Source of the DNA: Fasciola hepatica
Taxonomy: Eukaryota; Platyhelminthes; Trematoda; Plagiorchiida; Fasciolidae
Length of the DNA stretch: 64,000 nt
Reading direction: 5' to 3'
NCBI GenBank assembly: GCA_948099385.1
Contig: CANUEZ040000208.1
Coordinates: 2,356,001-2,420,000 of the forward strand
Below are positions 36,216 through 46,982 of the stretch, in pieces. Below the pieces are notes generated by a model. That model had not been told where the DNA came from. It saw nothing but the letters and a program-made list of their open reading frames with translations, and ran no database searches. The translations under genes were made by a program, and so were the position numbers. The first letter of the stretch is position 1, and every line of letters starts with the position of its first letter.

Positions 36216-37939
36216 TTGAACAAAGCGTTGAGAGCCATCCCGGATAGCCTTGTGTTGTTAAGTTGTTCGATTCACAATGGTTCAGCGGTTGTTGGAGTGC
36301 CCGTGGTTGCTCGGTCGATGTGCACTGCTGATGAGTCGAGTCCCTTAGAGGATAAAACAGCTGTACAGTGCTTTCATCCATTTCAATGCTCAGTTGAGCG
36401 TTCAAGCTGCATGATCAATCATATTATACAAATCTAATCTAATCTGATCTAATCTCGTACTACTAATCAATTGCATGCATAGTAAGGAAGCTGTGTAGGT
36501 TGTTCATTTGTGAATGCGTTGGTTGTACTTAGGCCCTTACAGAGAAGTCATCCATCATAGGAGTGGATCGGTGTGCGCGAAGCTGGTTCTTACCATTCAA
36601 ATTTGAAGCGAGTTTGGGAAGGGTGCTATATCATGTAGTGTAGACGTTGAACAAAGCGTTGAGAGCCATCCCGGATAGCCTTGTTTTGTTAAGTTGTTCG
36701 ATTCACAATGGTTCACCGGTTGTTGGAGTGCCCGTGGGGGCTCGGTCGATGTGCACTGCTGATGAGTCGAGTCCCTTAGAGGATGAAACAGCTGTACAGT
36801 GCTTCCATGGATTTCAATGCTCAGTTGAGCGTTCAAGCTGCATGACCAATCATATTATACAAATCTAATCTAATCTGATCTAATCTCGTACTACTAATCA
36901 ATTGCATGCATAGTAAGGAAGCTGTGTAGGTTGTTCATTTGGGAATGCGTTGGTTGTACTTAGGCCCCTACAGAGAAGTCATCCATCATAGGAGTCGATC
37001 GGTGTGCGCGAAGCTGGTTGTTACCATTCAAATTTAAAGCGAGTTTGGGAAGGGTGCTCTATCATGTAGTGTAGACGTTGAACAAAGCGTTGAGAGCCAT
37101 CCCGGATAGCCTTGTGTTGTTAAGTTGTTCGATTCACAATGGTTCAGCGGTTGTTGGAGTGCCCGTGGTTGCTCGGTCGATGTGCACTGCTGATGAGTCG
37201 AGTCCCTTAGAGGATAAAACAGCTGTACAGTGCTTTCATCCATTTCAATGCTCAGTTGAGCGTTCAAGCTGCATGATCAATCATATTATACAAATCTAAT
37301 CTAATCTGATCTAATCTCGTACTACTAATCAATTGCATGCATAGTAAGGAAGCTGTGTAGGTTGTTCATTTGTGAATGCGTTGGTTGTACTTAGGCCCTT
37401 ACAGAGAAGTCATCCATCATAGGAGTGGATCGGTGTGCGCGAAGCTGGTTCTTACCATTCAAATTTGAAGCGAGTTTGGGAAGGGTGCTATATCATGTAG
37501 TGTAGACGTTGAACAAAGCGTTGAGAGCCATCCCGGATAGCCTTGTTTTGTTAAGTTGTTCGATTCACAATGGTTCAGCGGTTGTTGGAGTGCCCGTGGT
37601 TGCTCGGTCGATGTGCACTGCTGATGAGTCGAGTCCCTTAGAGGATGAAACATCTGTACAGTGCTTCCATGGATTTCAATGCTCAGTTGAGCGTTCAAGC
37701 TGCATGATCAATCATATTATACAAGTCTAATCTAATCTAATCTAATCTCGTACTACTAATCAATTGCATGCATAGTAAGGAAGCTGTGTAGGTTGTTCAT
37801 TTGTGAATGCGTTGGTTGTACTTAGGCCCCTACAGAGAAGTCATCCATCATAGGAGTCGATCGGTGTGCGCGAAGCTGGTTCTTACCATTCAAATTTGAA
37901 GCGAGTTTGGGAACGGTGCTATATCATGTAGTGTAGATG
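36216..37939 (+). repeat. Dimeric higher-order repeat, 862 bp x 2
   Basis: The monomers at 36216 and 36647 are repeated at 37078 and 37509. The first member shares GTGCTCTATCATG, GAGGATAAAACAG and CTTTCATCC; the spacer before the second member shares AGGCCCTTACAG. The fourth monomer switches to GTTCAGCGG and CGTGGTTGCTC and has AAACATCTG, so the second copy of the dimer is partly recombinant. Confidence 0.88.
36317..36378 (+). ncRNA. Decayed hammerhead, G12 lost
   Basis: CTGATGA, helix I and the distal GATG/CATC pairing are intact, but the second core box reads AAAA in place of GAAA (G12 changed to A). The same lesion recurs in the sister monomer at 37078. Loop sequence TTT replaces TTC. Confidence 0.75.
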
Positions 37940-40900
37940 TTGAACAAAGCGTTGAGAGCCATACCGGATAGCCTTGTGTTGTTAAGTTATTCGATTCACA
38001 ATGGTTCACCGGTTGTTGGAGTGCCCGTGGGGGCTCGGTCGATGTGCACTGCTGATGAGTCGAGTTACGTAGAAGATGATACAGTTGTACAGTGCTTCCA
38101 TGGATCTCAATGCTCAGTTGAGCGTTCAAGCTGCATGATCAATCATATTAAACAAATCTAATCTAATCTGATCTAATCTCGTACTACTAATCAATTGCAT
38201 GCATAGTAAGGAAGCTGTGTAGGTTGTTCATTTGGGAATGCGTTGGTTGTACTTAGGCCCCTACAGAGAAGTCATCCATCATAGGAGTCGATCGGTGTGC
38301 GCGAAGCTGGTTCTTACCATTCAAATTTAAATCGAGTTTGGGAAGGGTACTATATCATGTAGTGTAGATGTTGAACAAAGCGTTGATAGCCATCCCGGAT
38401 AGCCTTGTGTTGTTGAGTTGTTCGATTCACAATGGTTCACCGGTTGTTGGAGTGCCCGTGGTTGCTCGGTCGATGTGCACTGCTGATGAGTCGAGTCCCT
38501 TAGAGGATGAAACAGCTGTACAGTGCTTCCATGGATTTCAATGCTCAGTTGAGCGTTCAAGCTGCATGATCAATCATATTATACAAATCTAATCTGATCT
38601 AATCTAATCTCGTACTACTAATCAATTGCATGCATAGTAAGGAAGCTGTGTAGGTTGTTCATTTGGGAATGCGTTGGTTGTACTTAGGCCCCTACAGAGA
38701 AGTCATCCATCATAGGAGTCGATCGGTGTGCGCGAAGCTGGTTCTTACCATTCAAATTTGAAGCGAGTTTGGGAAGGGTGCTATATCATGTAGTGTAGAC
38801 GTTGAACAAAGCGTTGAGAGCCATCCCGGATAGCCTTGTGTTGTTAAGTTGTTCGATTCACAATGGTTCACCGGTTGTTGGAGTGCCCGTGGGGGCTCGG
38901 TCGATGTGCACTGCTGATGAGTCGAGTCCCTTAGAGGATGAAACAGCTGTACAGTGCTTCCATGGATTTCAATGCTCAGTTGAGCGTTCAAGCTGCATGA
39001 TCAATCATATTATACAAATATAATCTAATCTGAACTTATCTCGTACTACTAATCAATTGCATGCATAGTAAGGAAGCTGTGTAGGTTGTTCATTTGTGAA
39101 TGCGTTGGTTGTACTTAGGCCCCTACAGAGAAGTCATCCATCATAGGAGTGGATCGGTGTGCGCGAAGCTGGTTCTTACCATTCAAATTTGAAGCGAGTT
39201 TGGGAAGGGTGCTATATCATGTAGTGTAGGTGTTGAACAAAGCGTTGAGAGCCATCCCGGATAGCCTTGTGTTGTTAAGTTGTTCGATTCACAATGGTTC
39301 ACCGGTTGTTGGAGTGCCCGTGGGGGCTCGGTCGATGTGCACTGCTGATGAGTCGAGTCCCTTAGAGGATGAAACAGCTGTAGAGTGCTTCCATTGATTT
39401 CAATGCTCATATGAGCGTTCAAGCTGCATGATCAATCATATTATACAAATCTAATCTAATCTGATCTAATCTCGTACTACTAATCAATTGCATGCATAGT
39501 AAGGAAGCTGTGTAGGTTGTTCATTTGGGAATGCGTTGGTTGTACTTAGGCCCCTACAGAGAAGTCATTCATCATACGAGTCGATCGGTGTGCGCGAAGC
39601 TGGTTCTTACCATTCAAATTTGAAACAAGTTTGGGAACGGTGCTATATCATGTAGTGTAGGTGTTCAACAAAGCGTTGATAGCCATCCCGGATAGCCTTG
39701 TGTTGTTAAGTTGTTCGATTCACAATGGTTCACCGGTTGTTGGAGTGCCCGTGGGGGCTCGGTCGATGTGCACTGCTGATGAGTCGAGTCCCTTAGAGGA
39801 TGAAACAGCTGTACAGTGCTTCCATGGATTTCAATGCTCAGTTGAGCGTTCAAGCTGCATGATCAATCATATTATACAAATCTAATCTAATCTAATCTAA
39901 TCTCGTACTACTAATCAATTGCATGCATAGTAAGGAAGCTGTGTAGGTTGTTCATTTGGGAATGCGTTGGTCGTACTTAGGCCCCTACAGAGAAGTCATC
40001 CATCATAGGAGTGGATCGGTGTGCGCGAAGCTGGTTCTTACCGTTCAAATTTAAAGCGAGTTTGGGAAGGGAACTATATCATGTAGAGTAGATGTTGAAC
40101 AAAGCGTTGATAGCCATCCCGGATAGCCTTGTGTTGTTAAGTTGTTCGATTCACAATGGTTCACCGAATGTTGGAGTGCCCGTGGTTGCTCGGTCGATGT
40201 GCACTGCTGATGAGTCGAGTCCCTTAGAGGATGAAACAGCTGTACAGTGCTTCCATGGATTTCAATGCTCAGTTGAGCGTTCAAGCTGCATGATCAATCA
40301 TATTATACAAATCTGATCTGATCTAATCTCGTACTACTAATCAATTGCATGCATAGTAAGGAAGCTGTGTAGGTTGTTCATTTGTGAATGCGTTGGTTGA
40401 ACTGAGGCCCCTACAGAGAAGTCATCCATCATGGGAGTCGATCGGTGTGCGCGAAGCTGGTTCTTACCATTCAAATTTGAAGCGAGTTTGGGAACGGTGC
40501 TATATCATGTAGTGTAGATGTTGAACAAAGCGTTGAGAGCCATCCCGGATAGCCTTGTGTTGTTAAGTTGTTCGATTGACAATGGTTCACCGGTTGTTGG
40601 AGTGCCCGTGGGGGCTCGGTCGATGTGCACTGCTGATGAGTCGAGTCCCTTAGAGGATGAAACAGCTGTACAGTGCTTCCATGGATTTCAATGCTCAGTT
40701 GAGCGTTCAAGCTGCATGACCAATCATATTATACAAATCTAATCTAATCTGAACTTATCTCGTACTACTAGTCAATTGCATGCATAGTAAGGAAGCTGTG
40801 TAGGTTGTTCATTTGTGAATGCGTTGGTTGAACCTGGGCCCCTACAGAGAAGTCATCCATCATAGGAGTGGATCGGTGTGCGCGAAGCTGGTTCTTACCA

Positions 40901-43900
40901 TTCAAATTTGAAGCGAGTTTGGGAACGGTGCTATATCATGTAGTGTAGGTGTTGAACAAAGCGTTGATAGCCATCCCGGACAGCCTTGTGTTGTTAAGTT
41001 GTTCGATTCACAATGGTTCACCGGTTGTTGGAGTGCCCGTGTGGGCTCGGTCGATGTGCACTGCTGATGAGTCGAGTCCCTTAGAGGATGAAACAGCTGT
41101 AGAGTGCTTCCATGGATTTCAATGCTCATATGAGCGTTCAAGCTGCATGATCAATCATATTGTACAAATCTAATCTAATCTGATCTAATCTCGTACTACT
41201 AATCAATTGCATGCATAGTAAGGAAGCTGTGTAGGTTGTTCATTTGGGAATGCGTTGGTTGTACTTAGGCCCCTACAGAGAAGTCATCCATCATACGAGT
41301 CGATCGGTGTGCGCGGAGCTGGTTCTTACCATTCAAATTTGAAGCGAGTTTGGGAACGGTGCTATATCATGTAGTGTAGATGTTGAACAAAGCGTTGATA
41401 GCCATCCCGGATAGCCTTGTGTTGTTAAGTTGTTCGATTCACAATGGTTCACCGGTTGTTGGAGTGCCCGTGGTTGCTCGGTCGATGTGCACTGCTGATG
41501 AGTCGAGTCCCTTAGAGGATGAAACAGCTGTACAGTGCTCCCATGGATTTCAATGCTCAGTTGAGCGTTCAAGCTGCATGATCAATCATATTATACAAAT
41601 CTAATCTAATCTGATCTAATCTCGTACTACTAATCAATTGCATGCATAGTAAGGAAGCTGTGTAGGTTGTTCATTTGTGAATGCGTTGGTTGAACTCAGG
41701 CCCCTACAGAGAAGTCATCCATCATGGGAGTGGATCGGTGTGCGCGAAGCTGGTTCTTACCATTCAAATTTGAAGCGAGTTTGGGAAGGGAACTATATCA
41801 TGTAGTGTAGATGTTGAACAAAGCGTTGAGAGCCATCCCGGATAGCCTTGTTTTGTTAAGTTGTTCGATTCACAATGGTTCAGCGGTTGTTGGAGTGCCC
41901 GTGTGGGCTCGGTCGATGTGCACTGCTGATGAGTCGAGTCCCTTAGAGGATGAAACAGCTGTACAGTGCTTCCATGGATTTCAATGCTCAGTTGAGCGTT
42001 CAAGCTGCATGATCAATCATATTATACAAATCTAATCTGATCTGATCTAATCTCGTACTACTAATCAATTGCATGCATCGTAAGGAAGCGGTGTAGGTTT
42101 TTCATTTGTGAATGCGTTGGTTGTACTTAGGCCCCTACAGAGAAGTCATCCATCATAGGAGTCGATCGGTGTGCGCGAAGCTGGTTCTTACCATTCAAAT
42201 TTGAAGCGAGTTTGGGAACGGTGCTATATCATGTAGTGTAGATGTTGAACAAAGCGTTGAGAGCCATCCCGGATAGCCTTGTGTTGTTAAGTTGTTCGAT
42301 TCACAATGGTTCAGCGGTTGTTGGAGTGCCCGTGGTTGCTCGGTCGATGTGCACTGCTGATGAGTCGAGTCCCTTAGAGGATGAAACAGCTGTACAGTGC
42401 TTCCATGGATTTCAATGCTCAGTTGAGCGTTCAAGCTGCATGATCAATCATATTATACTAATCAAATCTAATCTAATCTAATCTCGTACTACTAATCAAT
42501 TGCATGCATAGTAAGGAAGCTGTGTAGGTTGTTCATTTGTGAATGCGTTGGTTGAACTTAGGCCCCTACAGAGAAGTCATCCATCATAGGAGTCGATCGG
42601 TGTGCGCGAAGCTGGTTCTTACCATTCAAATTTAAAGCGAGTTTGGGAAGGGTGCTATATCATGTAGTGTAGACGTTGAACAAAGCGTTGAGAGCCATCC
42701 CGGATAGCCTTGTGTTGTTAAGTTGTTCGATTCACAATGGTTCACCGGTTGTTGGAGTGCCCGTGGTTGCTCGGTCGATGTGCACTGCTGATGAGTCGAG
42801 TCCCTTAGAGGATGAAACAGCTGTACAGTGCTTCCATGGATGTCAATGCTCAGTTGAGCGTTCAAGCTGCATGATCAATCATATTATACAAATCTAATCT
42901 GATCTAATCTAATCTCGTACTACTAATCAATTGCATGCATAGTAAGGAAGCTGTGTAGGTTATTCATTTGGGAATGCGTTGGTTGTACTTAGGCCCCTAC
43001 AGAGAAGTCATCCATCATAGGAGTCGATCGGTGTGCGCGAAGCTGGTTCTTACCATTCAAATTTGAAGCGAGTTTGGGAAGGGTGCTATATCATGTAGTG
43101 TAGGTGTTGAACAAAGCGTTGATAGCCATCCCGGATAGTCTTGTGTTGTTAAGTTGTTCGATTCACAATGGTTCACCGGTTGTTGGAGTGCCCGTGGGGG
43201 CTCGGTCGATGTGCACTGCTGATGAGTCGAGTCCCTTAGAGGATGAAACAGCTGTACAGTGCTTCCATGGATTTCAATGCTCAGTTGAGCGTTCAAGCTG
43301 CATGACCAATCATATTATACAAATCTAATCTAATCTGATCTTATCTCGTACTACTAATCAATTGCATGCATAGTAAGGAAGCTGTGTAGGTTGTTCATTT
43401 GGGAATGCGTTGGTTGTATTTAGGCCCCTACAGAGAAGTCATCCATCATAGGAGTGGATCGGTGTGCGCGAAGCTGGTTCTTACCATTCAAATTGGAAGC
43501 GAGTTTGGGAAGGGTGCTATATCATGTAGTGTAGATGTTGAACAAAGCGTTGAGAGCCATCCCGGATAGCCTTGTGTTGTTAAGTTGTTCGATTCACAAT
43601 GGTTCACCTGTTGTTGGAGTGCCCGTGGGGGCTCGGTCGATGTGCACTGCTGATGAGTCGAGTCCCTTAGAGGATGAAACAGCTGTACAGTGCTTCCATG
43701 GATTTCAATGCTCAGTTGAGCGTTCAAGCTGCATGATCAATCATATTATACAAATCTAATCTAATCTAATCTAATCTCGTACTACTAATCAATTGCATGC
43801 ATAGTAAGGAAGCTGTGTAGGTTGTTCATTTGGGAATGCGTTGGTTGTACTTAGGCCCCTACAGAGAAGTCATCCATCATAGGAGTCGATCGGTGTGCGC

Positions 43901-45258
43901 GAAGCTGGTTCTTACCATTCAAATTTGAAGCGAGTTTGGGAACGGTGCTATATCATGTAGTGTAGACGTTGAACAAAGCGTTGAGAGCCATCCCGGATAG
44001 CCTTGTGTTGTTAAGTTGTTCGATTCACAATGGTTCAGCGGTTGTTGGAGTGCCCGTGGTTGCTCGGTCGATGTGCACTGCTGATGAGTCGAGTCCCTTA
44101 GAGGATGAAACAGCTGTACAGTGCTTCCATGGATGTCAATGCTCAGTTGAGCGTTCAAGCTGCATGATCAATCATATTATACAAATCTAATCTGATCTAA
44201 TCTAATCTCGTACTACTAATCAATTGCATGCATAGTAAGGAAGCTGTGTAGGTTGTTCATTTGTGAATGCGTTGGTTGAACTTAGGCCCCTACAGAGAAG
44301 TCATCCATCATAGGAGTCGATCGGTGTGCGCGAAGCTGGTTCTTACCATTCAAATTTAAAGCGAGTTTGGGAACGGTGCTATATCATGTAGTGTAGACGT
44401 TGAACAAAGCGTTGAGAGCCATCCCGGATAGCCTTGTTTTGTTAAGTTGTTCGATTCACAATGGTTCAGCGGTTGTTGGAGTGCCCGTGGTTGCTCGGTC
44501 GATGTGCACTGCTGATGAGTCGAGTCCCTTAGAGGATGAAACAGCTGTACAGTGCTTCCATGGATGTCAATGCTCAGTTGAGCGTTCAAGCTGCATGATC
44601 AATCATATTATACAAATCTAATCTAATCTGATCTAATCTCGTACTACTAATCAATTGCATGCATAGTAAGGAAGCTGTGTAGGTTATTCATTTGGGAATG
44701 CGTTGGTTGTACTTAGGCCCCTACAGAGAAGTCATCCATCATAGGAGTCGATCGGTGTGCGCGAAGCTGGTTCTTACCATTCAAATTTAAAGCGAGTTTG
44801 GGAAGGGTGCTATATCATGTAGTGTAGATGTTGAACAAAGCGTTGAGAGCCATCCCGGATAGCCTTGTGTTGTTAAGTTGTTCGATTCACAATGGTTCAC
44901 CGGTTGTTGGAGTGCCCGTGGGGGCTCGGTCGATGTGCACTGCTGATGAGTCGAGTCCCTTAGAGGATGAAACAGCTGTACAGTGCTTCCATGGATTTCA
45001 ATGCTCAGTTGAGCGTTCAAGCTGCATGACCAATCATATTATACAAATCTAATCTAATCTGATCTTATCTCGTACTACTAATCAATTGCATGCATAGTAA
45101 GGAAGCTGTGTAGGTTGTTCATTTGGGAATGCGTTGGTTGTACTTAGGCCCCTATAGAGAAGTCATCCATCATAGGAGTCGATCGGTGTGCGCGAAGCTG
45201 GTTCTTACCATTCAAATTTAAAGCGAGTTTGGGAACGGTGCTATATCATGTAGTGTAG
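37937..45258 (+). repeat. Mixed monomers, 37.9-45.3 kb
   Basis: About 17 monomers. Marker monomers: 37937 (GAGTTACGTAGAAGATGATAC), 38368 (TTTAAATCGAG, TTGAGTTG), 39230 and 40949 (CTCATATGAGCG), 39661 (GTGTTCAAC), 40092 (AGAGTAG, CCGAATG), and 43969 with 44400 (CAGCGG together with GGATGTCAATG). Several of these recur elsewhere in the window at distances of many monomers. Confidence 0.75.
38041..38101 (+). ncRNA. Decayed hammerhead, A14 lost
   Basis: Core box 1 CTGATGA is intact, but box 2 reads GATA (A14 changed to U) and helix II is weakened (AGAAGAT, C-A mismatch at the third pair). Helix III ACAGTTGT can still pair using G-U. The copy at 48381-48441 carries the same set of changes. Confidence 0.72.
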
Positions 45259-46982
45259 ATGTTGAACAAAGCGTTGAGAGCCATCCCGGATAGCCTTGTG
45301 TTGTTAAGTTGTTCGATTCACAATGGTTCAGCGGTTGTTGGAGTGCCCGTGGTTGCTCGGTCGATGTGCACTGCTGATGAGTCGAGTCCCTTAGAGGATG
45401 AAACAGCTGTACAGTGCTTCCATCCATTTCAATGCTCAGTTGAGCGTTCAAGCTGCATGATCAATCATATAATACAAATCTAATCTAATCTAATCTAATC
45501 TCGTACTACTAATCAATTGCATGCATAGTAAGGAAGCTGTGTAGGTTATTCATTTGGGAATGCGTTGGTTGTACTTAGGCCCCTACAGAGAAGTCATCCA
45601 TCATAGGAGTCGATCGGTGTGCGCGAAGCTGGTTCTTACCATTCAAATTTGAAGCGAGTTTGGGAACGGTGCTATATCATGTAGTGTAGGTGTTGAACAA
45701 AGCGTTGATAGCCATCCCGGATAGCCTTGTGTTGTTAAGTTGTTCGATTCACAATGGTTCACCGGTTGTTGGAGTGCCCGTGGGGGCTCGGTCGATGTGC
45801 ACTGCTGATGAGTCGAGTCCCTTAGAGGATGAAACAGCTGTACAGTGCTTCCATGGATTTCAATGCTCAGTTGAGCGTTCAAGCTGCATGACCAATCATA
45901 TTATACAAATCTAATCTAATCTGATCTTATCTCGTACTACTAATCAATTGCATGCATAGTAAGGAAGCTGTGTAGGTTGTTCATTTGGGAATGCGTTGGT
46001 TGTACTTAGGCCCCTACAGAGAAGTCATCCATCATAGGAGTGGATCGGTGTGCGCGAAGCTGGTTCTTACCATTCAAATTTGAAGCGAGTTTGGGAACGG
46101 TGCTATATCATGTAGTGTAGATGTTGAACAAAGCGTTGATAGCCATCCCGGATAGCCTTGTGTTGTTAAGTTGTTCGATTCACAATGGTTCAGCGGTTGT
46201 TGGAGTGCCCGTGGTTGCTCGGTCGATGTGCACTGCTGATGAGTCGAGTCCCTTAGAGGATGAAACAGCTGTACAGTGCTTCCATCCATTTCAATGCTCA
46301 GTTGAGCGTTCAAGCTGCATGATCAATCATATAATACAAATCTAATCTAATCTAATCTAATCTCGTACTACTAATCAATTGCATGCATAGTAAGGAAGCT
46401 GTGTAGGTTATTCATTTGGGAATGCGTTGGTTGTACTTAGGCCCCTACAGAGAAGTCATCCATCATAGGAGTCGATCGGTGTGCGCGAAGCTGGTTCTTA
46501 CCATTCAAATTTGAAGCGAGTTTGGGAACGGTGCTATATCATGTAGTGTAGATGTTGAACAAAGCGTTGATAGCCATCCCGGATAGCCTTGTGTTGTTAA
46601 GTTGTTCGATTCACAATGGTTCAGCGGTTGTTGGAGTGCCCGTGGTTGCTCGGTCGATGTGCACTGCTGATGAGTCGAGTCCCTTAGAGGACGAAACAGC
46701 TGTACAGTGCTTCCATCCATTTCAATGCTCAGTTGAGCGTTCAAGCTGCATGATCAATCATATAATACAAATCTAATCTAATCTAATCTAATCTCGTACT
46801 ACTAATCAATTGCATGCATAGTAAGGAAGCTGTGTAGGTTATTCATTTGGGAATGCGTTGGTTGTACTTAGGCCCCTACAGAGAAGTCATCCATCATAGG
46901 AGTCGATCGGTGTGCGCGAAGCTGGTTCTTACCATTCAAATTTAAAGCGAGTTTGGGAACGGTGCTATATCATGTAGTGTAG
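45259..46982 (+). repeat. Monomers sharing CATATAATAC
   Basis: The monomers at 45259, 46121 and 46552 share GTTCAGCGG, CGTGGTTGCTC, TTCCATCCATTTC and CATATAATACAAAT; 45690 lies between them and belongs to another type (CATGACCAATC). The first pair suggests an 862-bp dimer, and 46121 followed by 46552 a single-monomer duplication. Hammerheads in the three marked monomers have the extended GATG/CATC helix I. Confidence 0.78.
46656..46717 (+). ncRNA. Hammerhead ribozyme, best-preserved version
   Basis: Compared with the common version, this copy has C at 46692, so helix II closes with a Watson-Crick G-C pair (GTC 46674-46676 with GAC 46690-46692). It also has CATC (46714-46717), which pairs 4/4 with GATG (46656-46659) in distal helix I. 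Core CTGATGA is 46667-46673, GAA is 46693-46695, A15.1 is 46696 and U16.1 is 46703; cleavage is predicted between 46704 and 46705. With the copies near 49.7 kb and 51.85 kb, this is one of the strongest candidates for activity. Confidence 0.85.
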
